From Allolobophora icterica (taxonomy: Eukaryota > Annelida > Clitellata > Crassiclitellata > Lumbricidae), in the NCBI GenBank assembly GCA_963556255.1, contig OY744604.1:78832197-78896196 (forward strand): DNA of 64,000 nucleotides, in the 5' to 3' direction. Below the pieces are notes generated by a model that searched no databases, had not been told where the DNA came from, and was given only the letters and a program-made list of their open reading frames with translations. Shown one piece after another: positions 11,903 to 24,400 of this stretch (position 1 is the first letter of the stretch; every line of letters starts with the position of its first letter). Position numbers and translations under genes: made by a program.

Positions 11903-12701
11903 TAATAGTGTAATATGGTGTAGTTTAACACATTATTGAGTATTATGATTCAGTATGAATGATGCAATTTTAATGAGATGGAATGGGATGAAATGTGATG
12001 TACACTACAGGTGATATGTGATTTGATGTAGCCTAGTAGCCACAATTCGTATGTATGAGTTTAAAGAACAATAATAATTTGATAATAGCTTAATGTTTAA
12101 GTTTTCTGTTGCGTTTATTTTGCTAATCTCTAATATTTACTGAATTGTTTTTTTTAATTTAATTTTTAAAATGATTCACTCATTTTATTAATTAATTATT
12201 CCATTAATTAATCGCTCCAGGATACCGATTGATTAAAGCGACACGAGGACTCTTTTAGGCCACTTGCCTAAGTTTATGGCGCCCTTATAGTAGCATCTCG
12301 GAAACAAAATGAAGTGTGTCGCTAAGTACAAAAGACAGAGAGAGCAGTTGTTTTTCAAGAAGACAGTAAATTAGTGCGGACGATAAATAGCGTCGGCCAT
12401 AACACACCATAAAATGCGTGAAGAGGGTAGGGGTTTGATAATTATAAAACCTGTTAATAAAGCCTGCGTGCTCTAGACGTGGATTAGTCATCTCTAATAA
12501 AATTATAAGTCCACGAGTCAATATAATAAAACCTGTTAACGGCTTTAACTCGTTAGCGTTCGGTTAGCGATGTATATTGTGTATTTTTATGTTGGGCGAA
12601 CCTGGCGTATGCAAATCAGAAGTTCTGGTTCGAGCGAGTCACGGGATAAGTGTTCGGCGCGAAGGCGTGCGCGATATATAATTATTCTAGTCACTTCCGA
12701 G

Positions 12702-13096
12702 CAGTGATGGGCAATAGTTAACTAAAAAGTTGCTAACTTTTAGTTTAACTAAATTTTAACACTACACTACATAGTTTTAGCATTAACAGCCTGTGTTTTC
12801 AAATTCATACACTACTTACAGTACACATGTAACTGTATGCCAGAACAGTACACATTGCATAGTTTGAAGGTGAAATTGTCATTAAGGCTTTGCATTATCA
12901 CAGTTCACTTAACGTCTTGTATTGTGAAAATGTTTGTCGTAAAACGTTGGAAAAAAGTTGGAAATAGTTTAACTACTTTTTTTTAGTTTAGTTAACTAAT
13001 TTCCAAAATCAGTTGCCAACTTTAGTTAAACTATTTTTTTTAGTTGGAAAATAGTTTTAGCTTAACTAAAAAAAAATAGTTTAGTGCCCATCACTG
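12702..13096. mobile_element. hAT-type MITE A, 8-bp TSD CTTCCGAG
   Basis: It begins CAGTGATGGGCAATAGTT and ends with the inverted form (AGTGCCCATCACTG), flanked by exact direct repeats CTTCCGAG at 12694-12701 and 13097-13104. The subterminal regions are A/T-rich with inverted TTAGTTAACTA-like blocks. There is no coding capacity. Confidence 0.9.
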
Positions 13097-13104
13097 CTTC
13101 CGAG

Positions 13105-15193
13105 TCATTCGACATCTATCCGAATCACCGCCAAACGACCTGACAATGAGAGTTCAGTCCCAGAGTAAGATTAAGACTGACAGAAAGTCAAAGAGGATTA
13201 CAGACTGTTAGCGTCTGGACCAGGTTACCCAAGCAGACCAGGAGGAGTGGACACGGTCGAAACCGTCTGCATAATATAAGTAGGTAAGTAAGTATATCCA
13301 TTATTGAACCAACTGCTAACCGCACCTTGGTGTACATGAAAGTTTTATCGTGTATAAATCATCCTGATAATATTAATTTTACGGGCTAGATTATCAGCAG
13401 GTGGGATGATTAGGTTATGTGCGCGGGGTCGCAAAGAGTGTTCGGTCGCTTTACGGAAGGTAACAGATCGCGCAGAATATGAGCTGAGTCAGCGATGACG
13501 CTGGCGAACCATCGGGAGTTAATGCCCTGACAGAGCCACTCGAAGCCTTGCTGGGGCTTCAGGAAGGTTTCGCGCTCTGACATAGTATACATGGCCATCA
13601 CAACATGCAGCTATGAAGTGCTCCGAGCACACGCCAACTTGTGCCTAGGTCGGGGCGAAGGTTTTATTCAAATAGCGAAAGTAACGGAGTGAGGAAATTC
13701 ACTTACATCACTCCAATGAAACATCTTGTATATATAAAGGGTTCGTTAAATACAATGTCTGTTTTTTATTAATGATGTAACAACGGTCTAAGTTATTGAC
13801 GTTGGCGAACAAAAGTCCAGAGATCCATAGCTCTGTCCACGCTAATAATGGCAATAAATAATTTTGCTTTCCTGTTTTAATGACAATTATTATTAAGTGT
13901 GAAGTTTAGACAGGAACTTGCATTCCGTATTACATGCGTGTATACTGTATAGCTTTATATCTTTGTGCAAGATCAGGACATATGCTTAATCTTAAATGCT
14001 GCTAGTCTTCAAAATTGAAGGTCTAGAAAGAAAAGTCGTGCAGATATGTTTTTCTTGAATCTATATGAATTCTAGGTCAGGCCGTATATGACTATAGTGT
14101 TCAGTTTTTAACGTTGAGTCAAGTAGATTAAACATGTATTTATTTTTACATAAGTTAATTATGGTCTTATAATGATTCGTCCTATATTTATGCATGTATT
14201 CAAGGGCTTCGCTAAAGATGACAAGTGAAGAGTTAAGGCCTTCAGCTGCAAACCGTAAAACCGTAAAAGATACGGTTGGTCCTACACTTACAATTTTAAT
14301 GCCCAGAAGCGTCAATATTTACGTCATAAAATTCGTCGAAACGAACGCGCGCTTTCTCAACTCCAAATTTCAAGAGTGCTATTCGAAGGCACAAATAGGC
14401 GTAGACTCTGGGGCCAGCCGGGGCACGTGCCCCTCCAATAATTGAGGAGAGGCATTGCCCCACCAAAAATCGAGAGAATTTCTTGAAATATTAACATATT
14501 ATGTTTCAATTTATACAAACTTCTTCGAAAACAAAGTACTTTATTTAATTAAATACTATCACAAATTCATAATGAAAAAAATTAAAACAGATTTTTATGT
14601 CTTCAATATCTTCAATATGAAACAAATTAACATGTTAACGAAACGCACCCATGTCATACGTATTACGTAACACCGAAAGCGCACATGCCCCAATATTTTG
14701 ATCTTACTTACGCCACTGAAGGCAGAAGTTTATTCCTGAGCCCTGCGTCATGTCATATGGGTTGTCCAGAGATGCCAAGTGAATATCCGAGTCTGGCTGC
14801 CAAAGAGACCAGAAAGGGAGGCAGTGAAAGTGCTAAAACGGGTTTCATTGAGGATGAGAATGCTTGGAAGGCGGAGGATTGGATGGAATAGGATAGGAAT
14901 TCTTGAAGAGGTAGGATTTGGAATGGAAAGCAGTGTGGGGGGGGAATAAGTATGGGAACCTGAAGCAGATAACGGTGGGTGAACGACGGTATTGTGGGAA
15001 ACAAAGTACATTAACAGTTGGCGCTATTTAAGTGTACATGGCGCTGTCCTGAAACACATGTTTACGAATCCTTAAGCGAGGATATGCATGGATAAATACG
15101 AGTGCAGACATATCAGTTTACACAGTGTGCACATCAATGCAATGTACAAGAACGCAGTGTTTTAAATAGAGGGACCGCGAAATAAATGCTAGA
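13105..15193. other. 5' flank of unit 3, no gene
   Basis: No supported coding sequence. Blocks at about 13670-14380 and 14735-15010 recur upstream of the unit 4 signal-peptide exons (about 32090-32720, 32750-33010 and 36600-37560), so the duplicated unit includes about 1.5 kb of upstream sequence. TATATAAA at 13731-13740 sits in this shared block, but I cannot tell whether it is a TATA box. The minus-strand Pro/Leu-rich frames near 14750-15010 are copied repeat sequence. Confidence 0.6.
14392..14717. mobile_element. Possible hAT-type MITE near unit 3
   Basis: A left end AAATAGGCGTAGACT and a right end ACTTACGCCACT are roughly inverted, between GAAGGCAC and GAAGGCAG (7 of 8 bases match). The interior is GC-rich, then AT-rich, with no gene. 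The ends are imperfect, so this is tentative. Confidence 0.45.
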
Positions 15194-15239
15194 ATGAGAA
15201 AACGTTTGTTACCGACAACGCTTTTAATCATTGTCTGCG
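15194..15239 (+). CDS. Unit 3 exon 1: signal peptide
   Basis: ATG then MRKRLLPTTLLIIVCG: a basic n-region and a hydrophobic core, ending phase 1 at GTAAGA. The same exon is found at 33681, 38349 and 57100. The start is chosen because it is the only ATG and is conserved in all four copies. Confidence 0.88.
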
Positions 15240-18200
15240 GTAAGAATTGAGCAGTAATATCATGATGTTTTGTACTCCAGTTCGTTTAAATGTGCTAACT
15301 TCTTGGATGTAGTGAGAGTGATTTACATAGCGCAACTTCAAGAGAACCTATTCAGTACGCTATCAACGCTAGCCTAAAGTTCGTTTGTTGTCTTCTGTAC
15401 ACTGCTCCAGTCACTTCTATTTTCTCTCTGTCTCCTATACCCTATTGTCGCCTCTTTGCTTCCGATTAGGTAACATATCAGCAGTGCCTCTGAGTGATAT
15501 TTCTCAATAGATAGCTAATTTATGAATCTCATTATTATTATTAATAATAATAAAGCATGTTTGTGTGAACGGTTGAAAGTCTTCAGCATCAATATCAGGC
15601 GAATTACGATTTCTCGCTTCGCTATGTTTTATTATTTGTCGTTAGGTTTTGTTACCTTTGGTCGCTTAATTGAAACGCCGGTAAATGACGCATCATTTGT
15701 GGCTCCGATGAACTTATCCATGAGGTGTTCTTCTTCGCTGGGATCCAGTTCCATAACTTGGTTTCTCACGCCAGCAAACGAAAGCGTCAACGTTACTATA
15801 GCGTCAGGGTCTAATGTTAACCCGGCTTTTACTCAGTTGTACTGGATTGACCAACCGACAACAAATTATTCCAACCTGATCATACGCAGTCCAGATGATT
15901 CCACAGCCGGAACATTCACATGTGCAGACGGCGAAATGGTTGCACACGCTCAGCTGCTAGTAGTTGGTGAGTATTGCAGTCTGACAGCTGAGAAAAAATA
16001 TGTTTTTTACTCACGTAAACCGTGACTTGAATGTTTACTTCATACTATTCATTACTCTTGAGTATTACTCTAAAATTGTAGATTAATTTATGCTTGAAGC
16101 AGTAAATAAACATCTCTTGATGGACAAAGTATTCTTGATTGCATGATCGGCTTCTGCTAAGCAGTTTCCTAAATAGTATGTTCTCAAAGGTGTTATAAAT
16201 AGTATTGTATCGCATTTGAAGATTTGTATAGCGCCGCTTGCCGCTGCGGCTATTCAGTAACGCTCCCAATGCGGAGGTCCCGAGGGAAGAAAAAGGTTTT
16301 AAGTACGGAAATGGATATGGGAAGAGATCAGAAAGTAAGGTTAAATGTAAAGGGGAAGGAAGAGCACTCCACAGGAAGAGCCTATGTTGGCCAAAGGTCT
16401 AGCGGAACAAAGAGAACACGGAGAGGTCGGTCAGAAACTGCAGAAAATCGGGTGGATGCGGTCCATGAGAAATTTGGGAGTGGTGCCCAGTTTGAACTTA
16501 AGGACTAGAACAAGAACTTTAAATTGCGAGCCAGGAGAGGGAGCCAGTGAAAGTTGTGTGACCATATACGAGATGTGGAAAAATTTACCAAGACGACCAA
16601 TTAGTCTGGCGGCAGCATTGAGAAATGACTGGAGAGGAGACATACGGACCCAAGGAAGACCAATAAGAGTTCAATTGCAATTGTCGATTGTAGAACAGAC
16701 AAATGCGTGTACTATAAGGGTCACGATGGATAGAGAAACAGATCTGCGAATAGTCCAGATACGCTGAAGTTTAAAGTAGGAGGAGCGTGTTAGTTTAGTA
16801 ACGTGCTCAGAAAAAATAAGTCTAGGCCTACTGTCCAGTTTAACACGTAGGTCACGCACACTGGTAGAAAAAGTAAACTGAAGGAAAGTTTTCAGAAAGA
16901 AGCGGAAGGTCGAGTTTCTGGAGATGTTGAGGAGTACCAAACCAGATTAGTTGAGTTTTGGAGGAATTAAGAGCAAGGCGATTGTAAGACATCCGAAAAT
17001 GTAAATTCTTAATTCGACCAGCTAAGGTCAGTTGGGCCGAAGGGGAATCATGGACGTATGTTTGTACGTCGTCAGCAAAGAGGTGACCCTTATCTGAGCG
17101 AGGAGCAAGTAGTTAGGTGATGTCAGCAGTGTACAGAATAAAGAGGAGGGGTCCAAGAACCGAGTCTTGGGGGAACACCTAGAAAGATTGGAACCAATTT
17201 TGATCTGGAGCTTTCTGAAATCATCATCTGCGTACGCCCAGTTAAGTAAGATCAATGGCAAAGGAGGGCAGTTCCCTTGAGGAATTGCATTAGTTACATT
17301 GTGCTTTTAGTAATGACCCCTCGAGAGAGAGAGGGATGCTTTATTGTCATTTTACATTACGTTGGTTAAATTGTCATGATGGTAAATTTACAAAGCATAT
17401 TCTAAGTTCGTTTTTGAACCAGTCGTATTTACGTTTTGGTTGTAGATAGCCTCCGTCTAACTACTAACGCATCGGGTACTCTCATCATTGGTGACGTTAT
17501 TAGATATTCGTGCCAAGTGCTTTACTTCGGAAATCCATTCTTCCCTCCGGCATTCTATCTGTTAAGATTCTATGGACAGTCTACTAACATTGATAAGACG
17601 AATTCATCACAGTTGGGAACATCGAATTCACTGAATACGGCAACAGCAACTTTCTACCAAACTGCAGCATGCCTTTCGAATACATACATGAATTGTGCGG
17701 TATTGTTTGAAACACCAGTGGGCAACTTATTGCCAGGTTCTGCAACCAACGCCCCAGGAGCTAGTTTCCAATCTAGTTTTCCTAGAGTGAGAGTGTCATG
17801 TGAGTGCTTTGCGAACACTTCGCTCTATACTGTTCCAATTAAGTCCTGGTATTAAGACAGAGATAGGTTGTATATTAAATCCCGTCGAAACTTGCGTCAA
17901 CTGTCTGATCCATGCTTCATCTTATAAAATCTGAAACTCACATACATGTAACTTCTGGGCACGCCTGCCATTTAATCATCGATGCATCTCTTCTTAGTTG
18001 TCTCGCCGCTCCAATTATAAACACAACGCACCGCAGCCCTCAGGGTCTCTACCTTTCTGACCTGTGGATCTCGACTCGCAACCAAACCTGACCTTAACTG
18101 CCTACAGATTTTGTTTGAAGTGTGTGCGTTTGAATATACGGGTTTCCCGCGACATGGCTTTCTGTGGTCTCTAAAGAAATCTCCAGTGTAGACCTGTGAT

Positions 18201-18378
18201 TACGATTATTTGCGCTTTCGTGCAGATGTTCCGTGGATGTACTTTAATCTTTAGTGACTAGAACGTTCTTAAGACGTTTGCAATCATAATCATTGGTAGA
18301 TAAAAACTGTAGGCTTGCCATTTGGAAGATGTCATGCAAATCTATATTAATAAAGCGAGAATTCTGTGTGTGTGTGTG

Positions 18379-18466
<88 letters not shown>

Positions 18467-21400
18467 ACCGGGCTTAACTTCCACAATTTTGCACCTTTTC
18501 ACTCCAAACCTTCACTGCTGTGTCGGCCTCGGCATCGGACACCCAGTGGAGGGGTTCGCGTCCTCCGGTTTCACCGCTAACATGGTGATAAGGGCCAAAA
18601 ACTCGCTCCACGGCATAGGAAATTTCCACTCCCTACTACAAATTAATTATAGCACAATGACGTTATACCTAAAAATAGCACCAGGGACGCGTACGGAAGA
18701 TTTGGAAATTTCCGGCGCCGGTATTCCCCAACGTCATTAATAATGGCCATAGCGTCGTTGTTTACTCTCGGAAAGAATTTAATAACGATCGCTTCGAATT
18801 ATATTACTCGTTTTACAGCAAAATTGTAACACAAACAGACTGCGAAGCAGTCGCCGCCATAGGGCGACTGCGAAGCAGTGAGTCCACGGCAAATGTCGCA
18901 AAACGCCAGAAGGCGTATACAAGACTGCGAAGCAGTCTCCGCTGTACGCCAGAAGGCGTCTACAAGACTGCGAAGCAGTCTCCCCCACAGGTCGCCAGAC
19001 ACCACAAGGGCCTCCAAGACTGCGAAGCATTCGCCGCCAGAGGGCGACTGCGAAGCAGTCAGTCCACGGCAGAGGTCGCTAGACGCCAGAAGGCGTATAC
19101 AAGACTGCGAAGCAGTCTCCGCTGTACGTTGCCTGATCTCCAGTTCGGTCCAGTAAGAATCTGTTTCTTCTGGCACCAAATGGAAAGACAACTAATGTTG
19201 TTTATCTCCAAGCTCTACAGTTAAATTTAAAATAAAGTAACATTAAAAAAATAACTATTGTGTAATTTCTTTAAGTTAAAGAAATTACACAATAGTTATT
19301 TAAAGACTTTAACCCACCAACGCCGGGTTCACCCTCTTCGACTGTGAAGCAGTCAGTGCACGGGAGACTGCGAAGCAGGTTTCGCCAGAGGGCGACTGCG
19401 AAGCAGTCAGTCCACGCAATACGCCAGAAGGCGTATACAAGACTGCGAAGCAGTCTCCGCTGTACGCCAGAAGGCGTACACAAGACTGCGAAGCAGTCTC
19501 CCCCACAGGTCGCCTAAATTTCTTCCTTATTCGCTACACGGATTTAAACTTATACCTAAATTTGTTGCTTATTCGCTACAGGGATTGAAACTTATAACCC
19601 CGGGCAACGCCGGGTAAACCAGCTAGTGTTTAATATACATTATGTACAATGTCATTGTACATACCTTGATATAGGAAATTGTTTCTTCAAGCCACATGCC
19701 AGGCGTGACAATTATGATATTTTAACTGAATCAATCGATCTGTTATGTTTCACCAGGTGTCCTAGCTGTCACTGGTGCTGTTTCTGGAGCTGTACTTTAC
19801 TTTGGATCAATGCTCACGTGTAATTTAACCTTCGAATTTCCCGTCAGCTACTCATGGACCGATCTGTCTTACGGAAACTCGAGCATTGGACCCCAGTTGA
19901 CTGTTTGGCATGGTGGTTCATATAATTGCACGGCTTCATTCGACCCCATATGGATAGAGGACTCTGTATCAACGACTATTTATAACTTGACTGTCCAGAG
20001 TAAGTTGCTTCATTGGAAATCGGACATGAGCCACTACAAATAAGTCCTATACGTAACTACATTATATTGCCGCTAGTATAGGTAGGATTAAGTAACTCGG
20101 TATTATAACTTTATCACTTATCAATAATTCAACCAATCAATCAATTGAACACTTATATAGCGCCCCTTCAAGGCAACTACTCAGAGGCTCTCCTAGCCCA
20201 AGCCCAGCGATAAAAGTGGCCTTGAGAGCAGAGAAAAGGACGTGGACGAGTCACGAGGAAGAGACCGTAACTCAGGAGTAAGCCCATTCCAAATTGTGGG
20301 TCCAACCACAGAGAAAGGGCATTGCTGCATGGTTGTGGCTCGTGTAAACGGAACATGAAGTTCGCCGCAGACGGCGGACGGCGAACGGCGGAGTGGAGAG
20401 CGTTGACCAGAGGGGACAGAGGCGCGAGAACAAAGCTCGCGCATATAAGAGAGAGCGCGGGCAATCTGACAGTGCTAACTCAGTAGACAACGCGTTGCGA
20501 GAGTGGTAACCAGTGAAGAACGTCGCGCATGTATTCAGAGACATGGCCGAATTTAGGAATGCGCCCGACCAAGCGCGCAGCAGAACGCGTTGGAGGCAAT
20601 ATCAGGCGAGTAAGGGGAAGTCAAGGTCTCTGACAGAGGTGGAGAAGATTATACGGGGAACTCAGAGGTAAGGCTAGCGTGGTCGATCTTAGCTAGATGT
20701 CTGAGTTGCCCGGCCACATGTATTGAGTCTTAGAGGAATTCAGACGAAGGCGGTTGCAGGACATCCAGAGGACCAAGAAGTCGGTGGAGTGGTAAATAAG
20801 GTGGTGTGCAATAGCATGATCAGAGGAGCAGTGGGTCTAAGCCTGTATATCATCACCATATAAGTGGCTGGACAGAGAGCAGATGGCAAGTAGGCGGCTG
20901 AGATCAGAGGTGAAGAAAATATACAGGAGGGGCCCAATTCGGATCCCTGAGGAAGGGCAAACCTGACTGGGGTCCAGAGGGACCTGGTAGAACCGTAAAC
21001 AACCAAAGCGGAGCGGTCACGCAGATATGAAGCCAGCCACTCAATGGGCTTTTCAGATAGACCGAAGGATATAAGGAGACGATTGAGGAGAATGGCATGG
21101 GCGACCGAGTCGAAAGCATCGCTAACATAAAAGAGTGCAAGCAGGGAGATCTAGGATCCTATGGCGCCATAGAAATCGAAGAGCATGCAAAGGAGAAGGG
21201 TTTCCGTGAAGTGACCCTTACGTAAGCCCGATTGATAGACCAGAAGTACGCTGTTGGCATCAAGGTAAGCCAGTGATCGTTGAGCGACTAATTTCTCGAT
21301 AATTTTAGAAATAAACGAGACGGTCGCAATTGGCCTAAAGTGTGCAGTATCCGACGAGTCAAGACCGGTGCGCTTGAGGATAGGAGTGACGATCGATCTC

Positions 21401-24400
21401 TTCTGCGAAGGTGGAAGAGCACCGTCGCGGAGCGAGGAGTTGCATAGGAGGGTCAGGAAAGGTAGATGGACGTCAATGTAGTCTTGGAGTATGAAATGAC
21501 GAAGGGGGTCGAGCTTGCAGGATTTCGCAGCCGAAGATGATACTGCGCAGCTCGAGACTGAGATCTCTTGAAGAGCTGAGAACCGATAGCCGGTAGGAGA
21601 AAAGTCGGGCGTAGGAGATCCGGCGGTGTTGTTACGAACCGATTGTACCTAGGCGGCGCAGTAGTTCGAGAAGTCGGATGCAGGGAAGGAAGGATCACAT
21701 GTTTGTAGTGAAACAAGGGCAGACGACGACGATGATGTTATTTTGCATAGTATAGAATTGTCTTATTTGTATGCTTTGAACATTTATCAACCATAAATAT
21801 AATCTATAAATTAGATTTGACAATTTTTTTATGTCAAGTTTATGGCGTCAGTGCATCCCTCGGATAAACTGGATCCATGCTGTCCGGTGTGCTGACGAGC
21901 GCGTGCGCTTGTAGACACGTTCGAGCCGACGTGCCTGGCGCCGATGGAAATGACATTCAGAGTCGAACCACGGGGAGAGGGAGTACCGACGATGTCTGAC
22001 GGGATGGAACAAGACGGTCGACAATGGTTGTCATAGCGCCCTCGCAGATGCCGAATAGGTCGGTTGTAGATGAACTGGCACACTGGCCAGGTTCGGAGAT
22101 GGCCAAAACAGCAAGGAGGGCCGACTCGAAGGCTTCCCGGTCCAGACGCTTCCAACCACGAGACTGACGAACGACGCAGACATGTGCCGACAGGAGGAAG
22201 GGAATGCAAGCGTAGAGGAGGCCATGGTGTGAGGTGACAGAAAGACAGATGCTCAGAACAGTAAGGGCACACTGTTCACGAGTGATTCCATCCAGTCACC
22301 GGCCTTGTGGGTGGAGACGGCAACGTGTTGCATGAGGTTGTACTGTTGGAGAATTGAGGAGACTTAAAGAGTAGACGGGATAGAAGGGTCCTCGACATGC
22401 AAGTTGAGGTCGTCGAGAACCACGATCTGAGTGTTGCATAATGCAAATTGCTCTATAGTAGTAGCGAACTCGGGTGTAGAAGTCGGTGGAAGGAGGAACC
22501 GATCCGTATGTATGTGTGCATTTATATGTGTATTAATGTATATGAGTGTATGCATTTATGTATGTATGTAAGCATGTATGACACTGTATGTATGCATGTA
22601 TATGTATGTATGTTGTATGTATGTACATGTATGCATGTATGTATGTAGAAATATCCGGAATAAATAAATAAGTATGTATGCATTTATATGTGCATTAATG
22701 TATTTATGTATGTATGCATTTATGTATGTATGTGTGTATGTATGTATGCATGTATGTATGTGTGTATACATGCATGTGTGTTGTATGTATGTATGAATGT
22801 ATGTTGTATGTATGTATATTCCGGCGGACTCCCGGAATAGCGGACCCCAGGAATAGCGGACCCGTAATAGCGGACCCCCGTATATCTGGCCGGTACCGAC
22901 GAACCTGTAGTAACGCGCCTCTGATTAGGTTGTACTGCGAGAGGCGCTTTATAAATTCGTAAATACAATATAATACAATACAACAGACAGTCATACAGAC
23001 AAAACAGTCGTAGTTGACGCAAAAACAATGACAGCTCCTGCAGCCCGTGACCAGAACTAGTCCGTGCTACTTTTATCGAAAGCAATGATTTGAAAAATTC
23101 TGAAATATTGACAAAAAGTTAAGTAAATTATAACGAGCCGAGGCAAGACTGAGACCATCATGCCGAAGCGCCACCTATCGAATTACATCACAGATTCATA
23201 AGTTCGTTGTTTTATTTTTGTTATTGACAAGAGTTATGTTGCGGCTTTAAAGCATTTTCTATAAGCTTATATTAATTAGGCCTAGTTATATACAAATTCT
23301 CAGCTCAATTCATTCTGACACAAACCACATAAGCATATTCTCTTAATTTTCTCTACCAGCTTCTTGGTTGCAGAACCTGGCAATATACTCAGTTTATTCA
23401 GCATATTATTTCCAAGCTTTCTTTCATATACATAACCTAATATTTTACCGTACTACAGATGAAGGCTGCCTGTTCTCTTTTGACATTTAAATCACTCTTA
23501 TAACGATATTTGAAGGGCCATTTTACAAGGAAATGATTATTATTACTTCATTCAATATAAGTATGGCAATTGATAGGCCTACTGTTAGGAGGCACTGCGC
23601 GAATATTCTAACGTTTATATTTTTAATATTTATTGTTTATGAAATAGATTTGCCTTCTACGGCCAATCCATTGTATGGACCAATAGCTGGAGGAACTAAA
23701 ATCACATTAACGCTTGAGAACTGGTCAAAACATATTGCAAATATTTCTACCGTTTACCTCGGCGGAATTATAAAAATTACAGACTTACAAACTGACAGGT
23801 TAGACAAAATAAATTAATAATAATCTTCGTTTATAATTCAAACTGACAAGTACAAGTTAGATTGCATGATACAGTAGCAACAGACGATAATAAGTTTAAC
23901 AGAAGCCGAATTTAACTGTAGAGCTGCCATGCAAGGCGCCCATCTGTACTACTGCTCATATTACAATCGCAACCTAAAGAATGAAGGATGAGTTAACCTT
24001 GTGGGGCTAGCGGGTATCGAACCCGCGTCCTTCTGATCTTCGTGCCAGCTTGTAACCATTCAACCATCTCCCCTCCCAATCACTCCGATTAGTTACGAAA
24101 ATCGGTCCATTAAGCTAGCGAGAGAGGCAATCAAGGTATGAGGTGTTAGTGACTGCACTTTTGACTCGGGCATAATATGAGGGCGATTATCCATTTCTTG
24201 CCCTAGTCGCCTGATCTTTCCACTGAATGTGTACGTTCTGAGTGCTCATTCTAAATTTCAAAGCAAATTTCTTCTCTGACGGGGTTGTGAACCCCGACCT
24301 TCTTAACTGACAGTTAAGAACGTTAATAATTAGACTATTCCATTAGCTTAAACGAAATTAATGTCAACAACCGCTGTAAAAAAAGAGGCTATGTGTGAAT

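Noticed and set aside
13731..13740. TATA box for unit 3
   Set aside because: TATATAAA occurs in a block shared by the unit flanks, but it is about 1.45 kb from the signal-peptide exon and no 5' UTR exon can be identified, so it is not called as a promoter.
22448..23085. Tyr/Cys/Met- or His/Ile/Thr-rich small proteins
   Set aside because: Products of GTAT microsatellites and flanking repeat ends.
23990..24080. tRNA gene on the minus strand (and at 51897 on the plus strand)
   Set aside because: A and B boxes are visible, but the acceptor and anticodon arms do not pair well and both copies share a long unrelated body and 3' end; this is a tRNA-derived SINE.
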